From contig CAZKPB010000011.1 in NCBI GenBank assembly GCA_964554535.1, forward strand, positions 11,991 to 75,990: DNA of 64,000 nucleotides. Direction: 5' to 3'. Source of the stretch: DMER64 sp964554535. Lineage in GTDB: Bacteria > Bacteroidota > Bacteroidia > Bacteroidales > UBA932. The position numbers were made by a program, and so were the translations under genes. Shown here piece by piece: positions 1 to 7,208 of this stretch (the first letter of the stretch is position 1; each line of letters begins with the position of its first letter). Under the pieces are notes generated by a model that ran no database searches, was not told the origin of the DNA, and saw nothing but the letters and a program-made list of their open reading frames with translations.

Positions 1-2726
1 TCGGCAAAATTGTAGATGAGCGTTTCCGAACGGTCAAAATCGCCACTGTCAAAGGCGTCCTTGCATAGCAGGAACGCGGCTTCGGCCCCTATGGCGTATT
101 GCGGTTCGCGCGCCATTTCTTCCAGCAGCGGCAGGGCGGCCTGACGATCGCCCAATGCCAGATAGCTTTTGGCCGAGATGTACCGCGCATTGGCCTTGTC
201 CTGGGCGTCAAAAGCCTCTCCGTCCAGGACCTTTTTGGCGTGCGATACGGCGTTGCGGTATTGCTTGTTCATGAAACAGGCCTGCATCAAACCGCGCTGG
301 GCCTGGACCTTGTTGTTTTCCAACTGGGCAATCTGATTCAGACTCAGGTAGGCATCGGCCGCATCGGCATATTTTTCCATTTGGTACTGCAGGGTGGCGT
401 AGTGCAGTGTGGCCAGCTCGGAGAAGGAACCCATCTGGGCTTCCATTACTTTGAGGTAGGCGTCGGCCGCTTCTTCCTGTTTATCCAGTTTGGATAGGCA
501 TTCGCCAAGGTAGAACCAGGCCGCGCTCCCCTGCGTGCTCTGGGGGTATTCGGCAATGAATTTGCGCAGGGCGGTCACGGCGGCGGCGTAGGTTCCCGCC
601 AGGTAGAGCTGCTCGGCACTTGAGAAAATAAGTTGTTCCTTTTCCGTCGTGGTTTTGTCCGACGGGATGCCCAAGCTCTCCATGTATGCAAAGTAGCCCG
701 CCGCGTTGTTCTGGCTCAGGTACAGGTTTTCTATTCCGGCCAGGGCGTTGGTGGCATCGGCCGAGTCGGGGTAGCGCGCCATCACTTCTTTATAATAGGT
801 CATGGCCTGTTCCGGATGCTGGGTATTGATTTCTATCATTCCCAGTTCAACCAGCGCTTTGGCGTGATAGGCCTGCAGGTCGGGATTTTCCAGAATCTGA
901 CGGAAGTTTTCCTGTGCCAGGTCGTATTGGGTGGTCTGCACGTAGGTGCGTCCTTTTTCATACAGGGCGGCTCCAAAGAAACCCGAGGAAGGGTAGTCCT
1001 GCATCAGGCTGTCCAGCGTGGCCACTTTCAAATCTTTCTGATTGATGACGCCCTGCGCCATGGCAATCTGGTACAGCGCGTAGTCCGGATGGATGGTGCG
1101 GTTGTTCAGGGCCAGGGTGTAGGAGTCGGCGGCTTCCTGGTATTGGTGCTGTGCAAAGGCGCAATCTCCCAATCGGAGGTAGCTGTCGGCCATATAGCTC
1201 CGGTTAAGGCGTCCCAACTTCAGGTACCGGTTAAACCAGTCCGCTGCCGTGGTATAGTCCTGCTGTTTGAAATAGGCATACGCAATATTGAAGTGGCTGT
1301 TGCGGTATTTGTCGGGGTCGGATGCGGCGGTGCTGCGCCCTATGTATTGCTTCCAGAGGGTGATGGCGTTGGCGTACGATCCGCTGCGGTACAGGCACTC
1401 GGCCACCCAGTACGACTCTTTGGCCAGCGAAAAATAGGGCTCGGCCTTACGGTAACTCCCGGCCTGATACAGTTGCAAACCCCGCAGGTAGGCGGCGCGC
1501 ACCAGATGTTCCTGATTCTGCACCGTAGGGTTTTTGATGGCTTGCAGGGCCTCAACCGCTCCGGCATAATCCTGGGTGAGGAAGCTGTGGGCGGCTATGT
1601 AGTTCTGCAATTCATCCAGCTTGGGTGATTGGGGATAATGCTGGCGGTACGCGGAAATGGCCTGAATGTCTCCTCTTACGTCGTAGGACAGTTTGGCGTA
1701 ATTGAAGGATGCGTCTTCTTTGATGGCGGGGTCATAGTCCATGTTGCCCGCCTTTTGGAAGGCATCCAGCGCGTCAATCTTGTTTTTGAGTTCAATGTAG
1801 GCCTCTCCCAGATGGTACAGGGCGTTTTGCCCCAGGCTGTCCGACACGCCGGCCGCCAGAGAAAGCTGTTGCACGGATTGTTCGTAATTGCCCAGAACGT
1901 AATCCAGAATACCCGAGTAGTACCTGTCCGTGCGCGTCAGTTCTGTGGCCTGCTGCTGGTAGCGGTCAAAGAACGCCCGGGCTTCTTGCGTGCGTTGGAG
2001 CGCAAAGTAAGACTCGGAAAGAATCTTGGCCAGCGTGCCCCTGCTGTCGGGAAGTGCCACGGCATAAAGTGCTTCTCCCTGACGGATGACCTCTTCATAT
2101 TGTTTCAGATAGAAACGGCTTTGCAACAGATAGGCCCCGGCCAGAGGGGCGTATTTGGGCGACCGGCACAAAGGATCCAGCAGCGGAATGGCCTCTTCAA
2201 ACTGTTGGTTGGAATAAAAGAGGTAGCCCGTATAGAACCGAGCCGCCTGCTTGTAGTCTTCTCCCGCGGGGCAGGTGAGTGTCTGTTGAAAATAGCGGAG
2301 GGCTTCCGTATCCCGGTCCAGTTCGCGGTAGGCGTAGCCCATGCGGAAGTTGTACTGCGCCCTTTCTTTGCGGGGAAGTAGCCTTTCCCGTATCTTGCCG
2401 TAGGCCGCCAGCGCTTTCTCGTATTGGCTCTGCTGCATCAGCAGGTTGCCCAATTTCAAATAGACCTGCTGTTTGAGCGGGGCGGCAGGATAATCACGTT
2501 CCCATTGGGCGGCGTGCAGAGAGGCTCCGGGGTCTTCCATCCCGATTTCGCACAAAAGAATATAGGTTGCCACCGTAGCGCGGTCTGCCGCCTGGTCAGG
2601 TGCCAGGGAGCGGAACAGATAGGCTGCACTTACATATTGTCCTTGCTTGTATAGGTCTGCTGCTTCTTTAAACGAGCTTTGCCAGGGCGTCATCAAAAGC
2701 AGAAAACTTACCAGTAGTTTTATCAT
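1..2726 (-). CDS. Large tetratricopeptide-repeat protein, 3' end outside the window
   Basis: The frame is open on the minus strand for about 908 codons from an ATG at 2726 to the window edge, so the C-terminus is missing. Residues 1 to about 15 (MIKLLVSFLLLM) look like a signal peptide. The rest is a continuous series of degenerate TPR units with pairs such as YRSGSYANAI, YFKQQDYTTAADWFNRY and CFMNKQYRNAVSHAKK, giving a long superhelical scaffold, probably periplasmic. Bacteroidota commonly carry such ~1000-residue TPR proteins. Their exact partner is unknown and I assign none. A minus-strand TAtcTTTG box lies at 2748-2755, 21 bp before the ATG, and the gene is divergent from ftsE. The plus-strand open frames across this stretch are antisense shadows. 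Confidence 0.85.
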   Translation of the reverse strand, partial: MIKLLVSFLLLMTPWQSSFKEAADLYKQGQYVSAAYLFRSLAPDQAADRATVATYILLCEIGMEDPGASLHAAQWERDYPAAPLKQQVYLKLGNLLMQQSQYEKALAAYGKIRERLLPRKERAQYNFRMGYAYRELDRDTEALRYFQQTLTCPAGEDYKQAARFYTGYLFYSNQQFEEAIPLLDPLCRSPKYAPLAGAYLLQSRFYLKQYEEVIRQGEALYAVALPDSRGTLAKILSESYFALQRTQEARAFFDRYQQQATELTRTDRYYSGILDYVLGNYEQSVQQLSLAAGVSDSLGQNALYHLGEAYIELKNKIDALDAFQKAGNMDYDPAIKEDASFNYAKLSYDVRGDIQAISAYRQHYPQSPKLDELQNYIAAHSFLTQDYAGAVEALQAIKNPTVQNQEHLVRAAYLRGLQLYQAGSYRKAEPYFSLAKESYWVAECLYRSGSYANAITLWKQYIGRSTAASDPDKYRNSHFNIAYAYFKQQDYTTAADWFNRYLKLGRLNRSYMADSYLRLGDCAFAQHQYQEAADSYTLALNNRTIHPDYALYQIAMAQGVINQKDLKVATLDSLMQDYPSSGFFGAALYEKGRTYVQTTQYDLAQENFRQILENPDLQAYHAKALVELGMIEINTQHPEQAMTYYKEVMARYPDSADATNALAGIENLYLSQNNAAGYFAYMESLGIPSDKTTTEKEQLIFSSAEQLYLAGTYAAAVTALRKFIAEYPQSTQGSAAWFYLGECLSKLDKQEEAADAYLKVMEAQMGSFSELATLHYATLQYQMEKYADAADAYLSLNQIAQLENNKVQAQRGLMQACFMNKQYRNAVSHAKKVLDGEAFDAQDKANARYISAKSYLALGDRQAALPLLEEMAREPQYAIGAEAAFLLCKDAFDSGDFDRSETLIYNFA

Positions 2727-2747
2727 AGTCCGCAATATTTATAGTTG

Positions 2748-2788
2748 CAAAGATACCCTAATATAACGTCAAATTTACATTATCTTTG
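2748..2788. promoter_or_regulatory. Divergent promoter region for the TPR gene and ftsE
   Basis: Two Bacteroidota -7 elements face away from each other. On the minus strand TAtcTTTG reads 2755 to 2748 and serves the TPR gene. On the plus strand TAtcTTTG at 2781-2788 serves ftsE (ATG 2826). Neither has a -33 TTTG at ideal spacing, so only the -7 elements are well supported. Confidence 0.5.
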
Positions 2789-2825
2789 TACAAATTTACA
2801 CCCAAGACAATTCAACTATCATACC

Positions 2826-3530
2826 ATGCCATTGATTCAGCTTTCTGCCGTAGATATTGTAAAAGACACCAATCTGATTTTGTCCGGAGTGGATCTTGAA
2901 CTGGATACCGGTGACTTCATATATCTGGTGGGCAGGGTGGGTAGCGGCAAGACCTCGCTCATCAAGACATTGATAGGCGAGTTCCCCGTGCACAAGGGAA
3001 AGGCCTGTGTGGCAGGCTTTGACTTGCTGAAGCTCAAACGGAAACAGATTCCTTACCTAAGGCGCAAGATAGGTGTGGTTTTTCAGGATTTTCAACTGTT
3101 GCAGGATCGGTCGGTGTACGATAATCTGGATTTTGTGTTGCGCGCCACCGGCTGGAAAACGGCCAATGACCGCAAGCGCCGCATAGAAGAGACCCTGCAG
3201 CGTGTGGGAATGGTCCACAAGCAGCACAAATTGCCTTATCAGCTTTCCGGAGGTGAACAACAACGCGTTGCCATTGCCCGGGCATTGCTCAACAAGCCGG
3301 ATATCATTCTGGCCGATGAGCCCACCGGCAATCTGGACAGCGATACCCAGAAGGAAATTATGGACCTGTTTATGGAAATTCACCGTACCCAACAGCCTGC
3401 TATGATTATGGTCACTCACAATCTTACTTTGTTGGAGCATTTTCCCCAGCGTATTTTCAAATGCGAGAGGGGAACGTTCCGTGAAGTGGCCGACAAGCAA
3501 GAGATAGATTTTTCCAATTTTATGGAGTAA
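2826..3530 (+). CDS. ftsE: Cell division ATP-binding protein FtsE
   Basis: This 234-residue ABC ATPase matches the FtsE size. It has Walker A GRVGSGKT at residues 36-43, signature LSGGEQQR near 139-146, Walker B ILADEPTG near 161-168 and the H-loop MVTHN. In the family FtsE pairs with the membrane protein FtsX and regulates peptidoglycan hydrolases at the septum. No ftsX is next to it here. The open frame could begin at 2745, but the ATG at 2826 gives the family N-terminus (PLIQLSAVDI) and lies after the -7 box at 2781. nth starts 2 bp after the stop, so the two are likely co-transcribed. Other LolD/MacB-type ATPases look similar, which leaves a small doubt about the name. Confidence 0.82.
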   Translation: MPLIQLSAVDIVKDTNLILSGVDLELDTGDFIYLVGRVGSGKTSLIKTLIGEFPVHKGKACVAGFDLLKLKRKQIPYLRRKIGVVFQDFQLLQDRSVYDNLDFVLRATGWKTANDRKRRIEETLQRVGMVHKQHKLPYQLSGGEQQRVAIARALLNKPDIILADEPTGNLDSDTQKEIMDLFMEIHRTQQPAMIMVTHNLTLLEHFPQRIFKCERGTFREVADKQEIDFSNFME

Positions 3531-3532
3531 CC

Positions 3533-4165
3533 ATGAAACCGATAGACGGTATCATCAAATGGTTTGAAGAAAATCGGCCCAATCCGGTTTCCGAACTGCA
3601 TTATGACAGTCCCTTTCAGTTGCTGGTGGCTGTAATGCTGTCCGCCCAATGTACCGACAAGAGGGTAAATCTTGTCACCGGGGCCTTGTTTGAAAGATTC
3701 CCTTCGGTCAGTGACCTGGCCCGTGCCTCTGCCGCTGAAGTGCTCCCGTATATCAAATCCGTCTCTTATCCCAACAGCAAGGCCAATCATTTGGTAGAAA
3801 CCGCCCGGCAACTTGTGGAGCGCTTCGGTGCGGAGGTGCCGTCTGATATTGACCAGTTGCAGACATTGCCCGGGGTGGGCCGCAAGACCGCCAATGTGGT
3901 GGCGTCGGTGGTGTACCATAAAAACGTCATTGCCGTCGATACACACGTGTTCCGTATAGCGCACCGTCTGGGGCTGTCAGATGGCAAAACCCCGCTGGCG
4001 GTAGAGAGGGACCTCAACCGCTGTTTTCCCGAACCGCTGCGCGGCAAGGCCCATCACTGGCTCATTCTGCACGGACGCTATGTGTGCACCGCCCGCAACC
4101 CCCAATGCGCCGGTTGCGGACTAGCTCCCTATTGCCGTAAATATTTGGATGAAGCAAAATCTTAA
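3533..4165 (+). CDS. nth: Endonuclease III, base-excision DNA glycosylase/AP lyase
   Basis: The 210-residue length equals that of typical endonuclease III, which removes oxidised pyrimidines and nicks abasic sites. The helix-hairpin-helix LPGVGRKTANVV near residues 112-123 contains the catalytic lysine, and the catalytic aspartate lies in VDTHVFR about 20 residues later. The C-terminus carries the [4Fe-4S] loop with spacing C-x6-C-x2-C-x5-C (CTARNPQCAGCGLAPYC). The gene follows ftsE by 2 bp and overlaps xerD by 17 bp, so it sits in the middle of a translationally coupled trio. Confidence 0.95.
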   Translation: MKPIDGIIKWFEENRPNPVSELHYDSPFQLLVAVMLSAQCTDKRVNLVTGALFERFPSVSDLARASAAEVLPYIKSVSYPNSKANHLVETARQLVERFGAEVPSDIDQLQTLPGVGRKTANVVASVVYHKNVIAVDTHVFRIAHRLGLSDGKTPLAVERDLNRCFPEPLRGKAHHWLILHGRYVCTARNPQCAGCGLAPYCRKYLDEAKS

Positions 4166-5084
4166 TAGCCAATGGCAGGCGGCTCTTGACCGTTTTCTGC
4201 TCTATCTGCGGCTGGAGCGTTCACTGTCAGAGAACACGCGACTGGCTTACAGCCGGGACGTGGCGCAGTTCTATGCGTTTCTCTGCGGCAAGGACGCGGA
4301 CGGCAATACCCTCTTGTGTGAGGATCCGCCTGCCCGGGTGAGCGGCCAACAAATACGTCAATATATGGAATACCTCACCGGGCAGCGGGTGAGTGCCAGA
4401 AGCCAGGCCAGGGTGCTGTCAGGACTCAATGCGTTTTATAAATACCTGATGATGGAAAAAGAGGTGGCCCACAATCCCTGTGATGCCGTAGCGGCTCCCA
4501 AGCTCGGGCGTAAACTGCCTTCGGTGCTGTCTGTCAAGGAAGTGGAACAATTGATTGAGTCGGTGGACCTGAGTCGACCTCAGGGGCACCGGGACAAGGC
4601 CCTCATGGAAGTGTTGTACGGATGCGGATTGCGGGTGAGCGAGCTGGTCTCCCTTAAGATGACGCAACTGTTCCCGGAGGAAGGCTTTGTACGGGTCATT
4701 GGCAAGGGTAACAAACAGCGGCTGGTTCCCATAGGCCACTGTGCCCTCCATGCGTTGGAGCTGTATTTTCCCTGGCGCAATTCGCTGGCCATTGAGACAA
4801 AATATGAAGATTACGTTTTTCTGAACCATTACGGCCGTCCCCTCACGCGTACCATGGTCTTTCTGATGATCAAGGAGCAGGCCCGGATTATCAGTCTTGC
4901 AAAACCCATTTCCCCTCATACGTTCCGGCACAGTTTTGCCACCCATCTCATAGAAAATGGAGCCGACCTGCGTGCCGTGCAGCAGATGCTTGGCCATTCC
5001 AGCATTCTGACCACGGAAATCTACACCCATCTGGACACGGCCCACTGGCAGCGCGTGATTCTTGACCACCATCCCAGGCAGTAA
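4149..5084 (+). CDS. xerD: Site-specific tyrosine recombinase XerD/XerC type
   Basis: This 311-residue protein has an N-terminal SAM-like core-binding domain and a C-terminal catalytic domain. The expected catalytic residues are present: Arg in GCGLRVSELVSLK (near 161), Lys in GKGNKQRLVP, HTFRH near 257, the second His in GHSSILTT and the nucleophile Tyr in EIYTH near 291. Xer recombinases resolve chromosome dimers at dif during division. The length, the housekeeping neighbours (ftsE, nth) and the lack of any attachment sites argue against a phage or conjugative-element integrase. XerC versus XerD cannot be settled by reading alone. Confidence 0.88.
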   Translation: MKQNLNSQWQAALDRFLLYLRLERSLSENTRLAYSRDVAQFYAFLCGKDADGNTLLCEDPPARVSGQQIRQYMEYLTGQRVSARSQARVLSGLNAFYKYLMMEKEVAHNPCDAVAAPKLGRKLPSVLSVKEVEQLIESVDLSRPQGHRDKALMEVLYGCGLRVSELVSLKMTQLFPEEGFVRVIGKGNKQRLVPIGHCALHALELYFPWRNSLAIETKYEDYVFLNHYGRPLTRTMVFLMIKEQARIISLAKPISPHTFRHSFATHLIENGADLRAVQQMLGHSSILTTEIYTHLDTAHWQRVILDHHPRQ

Positions 5085-5098
5085 TTTTAAAAAAAAAG

Positions 5099-5128
5099 TT
5101 GCACAATTCGGAATTGTAGTTACCTTTG
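5099..5128 (+). promoter_or_regulatory. Promoter of the ABC/GntR/receptor operon
   Basis: The -33 element TTG lies at 5099-5101 and the -7 element TAccTTTG at 5121-5128, separated by exactly 19 bp. This is the Bacteroidota consensus spacing. Transcription should begin at about 5132, immediately before or inside the candidate operator. Confidence 0.8.
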
Positions 5129-5130
5129 CG

Positions 5131-5153
5131 GTGTACTACTACACTAATACACT
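5131..5153 (+). promoter_or_regulatory. Candidate operator for the YtrA-type GntR repressor
   Basis: The segment reads GTGTA-N4-TACACT-N2-TACACT. The left half-site GTGTA (5131-5135) can pair with either TACACT (5140-5145 or 5148-5153), the outer pair being GTGTA-N12-TACACT. It starts 2 bp after the -7 box, where a bound repressor would block initiation. From memory, the Bacillus subtilis YtrA site is AGTGTA-N13-TACACT, which is very close. The only GntR gene in view is the third gene of the operon this promoter drives. Confidence 0.65.
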
Positions 5154-5182
5154 AAGCAAATTACCCAATTAAAAACCTTAAT

Positions 5183-6010
5183 ATGATAGAAATCACTAAT
5201 TTATCTTTCAGTTATCCCAAGCACAAAGTGTTTTCGGATATCTCACTCCATTTGGAAGGCGGTAATGTGTACGGCATTCTGGGACAAAACGGGGTCGGCA
5301 AAACCACTTTGCTCAAGATTTTGGCCGGTTTGTTACGTAGCGATGCCAATTCGTGTCGCGTGGCCGGCTACAACCCCTACCGCAGACAGCCCGTTTTTCT
5401 GCAGGACGTGTATTACCTGCCCGAAGATCCGGCCACTCCCATTGGCTCTGTAGAAGATTACGCCCTCAACAACGGTCGTTTCTATCCTCACTTCAGCGTG
5501 GAGGAATTCTTTGGTTTTCTGGCCAAATTTGAAATCAATCCCAAAGATTCTTTTAAGAAGCTTTCTACCGGTCAGAAGAAAAAAGCACTTATCTCTTACG
5601 CGTTGGCCCTCAATACCAAACTGCTGCTATTGGACGAGCCCAGCAACGGGATGGACATTCCTTCCAAAGCCTTGTTCCGCAGCATAGTGTCGCAACACCT
5701 CAAAGAAGACCAGGTGATGGTGATTTCCACTCATCAGGTGCGCGACCTGGAAAATCTGATTGACCCCATTATCATTCTGGAAGACCAGGGTGTATTGCTG
5801 CACGCCACCACCAGGGAGATAGCCGAAAAACTCTATTTCTTTGTGGACCGTATGGAAGATTCCCGGGCATTATACACGGAAGAAACCCCCGCAGGCTACG
5901 TAATGGTAAAACCCAACACCTCGGGCATAGAAAGCAAGGTGAATCTGGAAGCCCTGTTCAATGCGGCACTACTTCATAAAGAATGGTTAAAAAATCAATT
6001 TAAAAACTAA
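5183..6010 (+). CDS. ABC transporter ATP-binding protein
   Basis: The 275-residue ATPase has Walker A GQNGVGKTT near residues 34-42, signature LSTGQKKK near 128-135, Walker B LLLLDEPSNGMD near 151-162 and the H-loop STHQV. A C-terminal extension of about 70 residues follows the ATPase core, as in efflux-type (ABC-2, YtrB-like) ATPases. It is the first gene of a four-gene unit and is followed 8 bp later by its probable membrane partner. The substrate cannot be deduced. By analogy with YtrA-controlled systems, export of or response to a cell-envelope-active compound is a reasonable guess, but that is inference. Confidence 0.85.
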   Translation: MIEITNLSFSYPKHKVFSDISLHLEGGNVYGILGQNGVGKTTLLKILAGLLRSDANSCRVAGYNPYRRQPVFLQDVYYLPEDPATPIGSVEDYALNNGRFYPHFSVEEFFGFLAKFEINPKDSFKKLSTGQKKKALISYALALNTKLLLLDEPSNGMDIPSKALFRSIVSQHLKEDQVMVISTHQVRDLENLIDPIIILEDQGVLLHATTREIAEKLYFFVDRMEDSRALYTEETPAGYVMVKPNTSGIESKVNLEALFNAALLHKEWLKNQFKN

Positions 6011-6018
6011 TTACGGCA

Positions 6019-6837
6019 ATGAATACTTTTAATTTCAACAGATTTGCAAAACTCTTGGGCAAAGAACTTAAAGAGTATCCCAGACGCTTTGGATATTCCA
6101 TTCTGGGTGTGACCATGGTATACCTGCTGTATCGCGCCGTTTTTTTGTTTTTTCCCAACATGGGGACGGACTCCGTCTCCAAATACCTTTTTATGGTGTA
6201 CTGGATTTTGGTGATCATTCTCATTGTGGTGCCGTCCAAATGCTACGGCACGGCCAACCATCGGACCTACGGGGTGGACTACGCACTGCTCCCCGCCTCG
6301 GCCTTTGAAAAGATGCTGAGTATGTTTGTGGTCAATTATGTGGTCAGCCTGGTGTCGGTGTTTGTCTGCCTGGAAGGGGTGGATCTGGCCGCGTACTTAA
6401 TTAATCCGGAAAGGGCCGGATTGCCCACTGTCTGCTATCTGGGCAGCGGGGCCTTTGTGACCATGCAACTGTTGTCGCTTTTTCTGCTGAGCGCGGAATT
6501 CTCTTTGGGCAATATGCTGTTCAGCAAAAATAAGATTTCTAAAACCATTCTTTGCCTGTTTGCCATTGGGGCCTTCTTTGCTGTCGGGATTGGCATAGTG
6601 ATATCGCATATAGGCATTGATACGATGACCGCCTATCTGGAAAACTGGTTTGGTGCGGCCAATACTCCCGACGAAATTATGAATCTGGATGCCGACAATT
6701 TAAGGGACGTGTTGTCTTCTTTGACGGGTTGGCGTCCCGTACGGATATTCTTGTGGGGATCTTACCTGTACAACGGTGTGTGCGGCCTGCTCTGCTGGTT
6801 CTTCACTTACCGAATGATCAAAACCGTAAAATACTAA
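6019..6837 (+). CDS. Integral membrane protein, probable ABC permease partner
   Basis: This 272-residue protein has about six hydrophobic segments, for example near residues 24-44, 55-75, 95-115, 135-160, 175-200 and a last one ending just before the C-terminal KTVKY. It contains no motif that I can name. Its position between an ABC ATPase (8 bp upstream) and a YtrA-type regulator (4 bp downstream) is what suggests the permease role. It could also be a regulatory membrane subunit. Confidence 0.7.
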   Translation: MNTFNFNRFAKLLGKELKEYPRRFGYSILGVTMVYLLYRAVFLFFPNMGTDSVSKYLFMVYWILVIILIVVPSKCYGTANHRTYGVDYALLPASAFEKMLSMFVVNYVVSLVSVFVCLEGVDLAAYLINPERAGLPTVCYLGSGAFVTMQLLSLFLLSAEFSLGNMLFSKNKISKTILCLFAIGAFFAVGIGIVISHIGIDTMTAYLENWFGAANTPDEIMNLDADNLRDVLSSLTGWRPVRIFLWGSYLYNGVCGLLCWFFTYRMIKTVKY

Positions 6838-6841
6838 TTTC

Positions 6842-7198
6842 ATGGAATTTAATAATCAACAAGCCATATACCTCCAGATTGCCGATACGCTGTGCGACCG
6901 TATCCTTACCGGCAAATGGGGCGCGGAAGAACGGATACCGTCCGTCCGCGAGATGGGCACCCTGTTGGGAGTCAATCCCAACACCGTGGTGCGCAGTTAC
7001 GACTACCTCCAGCAAATGGATATTATTTATAACAAACGGGGGTTGGGGTACTTTGTGGCGGGATCGGCCAAAGAAGCCATAGTCCGGGTCCGCAAGGCAC
7101 AATTCCTTGAAGAAGAGTTACCCGAGTTTGTTCGCAAGATGAAGATGCTTGCCATTCCCCTTGCAGAAATAGAAACGTATTATAACAGTGTTAATTAG
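6842..7198 (+). CDS. GntR-family transcriptional regulator, YtrA subfamily
   Basis: At 118 residues this is a short GntR protein. The winged helix-turn-helix fills residues about 8-75, with the family signature around RIPSVREMGTLLGVNPNTVV. Only about 40 residues follow, mostly helical, with no ligand-binding domain of the FadR, HutC or MocR kind. This short layout defines the YtrA group, members of which usually repress their own ABC-transporter operon. The candidate operator at 5131-5153 fits such autoregulation. It lies in an operon with the ABC genes upstream and the receptor gene 10 bp downstream. Confidence 0.9.
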   Translation: MEFNNQQAIYLQIADTLCDRILTGKWGAEERIPSVREMGTLLGVNPNTVVRSYDYLQQMDIIYNKRGLGYFVAGSAKEAIVRVRKAQFLEEELPEFVRKMKMLAIPLAEIETYYNSVN

Positions 7199-7208
7199 TT
7201 TGTACAAA

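Noticed and set aside
99..2381. Plus-strand open frames of up to 331 codons across the first 2.4 kb
   Set aside because: They are antisense to one continuous minus-strand TPR frame with signal peptide and repeat pattern. Their translations are rich in Val, Gly, Phe and His without domain motifs.
4149..5084. Tyrosine recombinase as a mark of an integrated mobile element
   Set aside because: It sits in a housekeeping cluster, has XerD length and all catalytic residues in Xer context. No direct repeats, relaxase, phage or transfer genes occur in the window.
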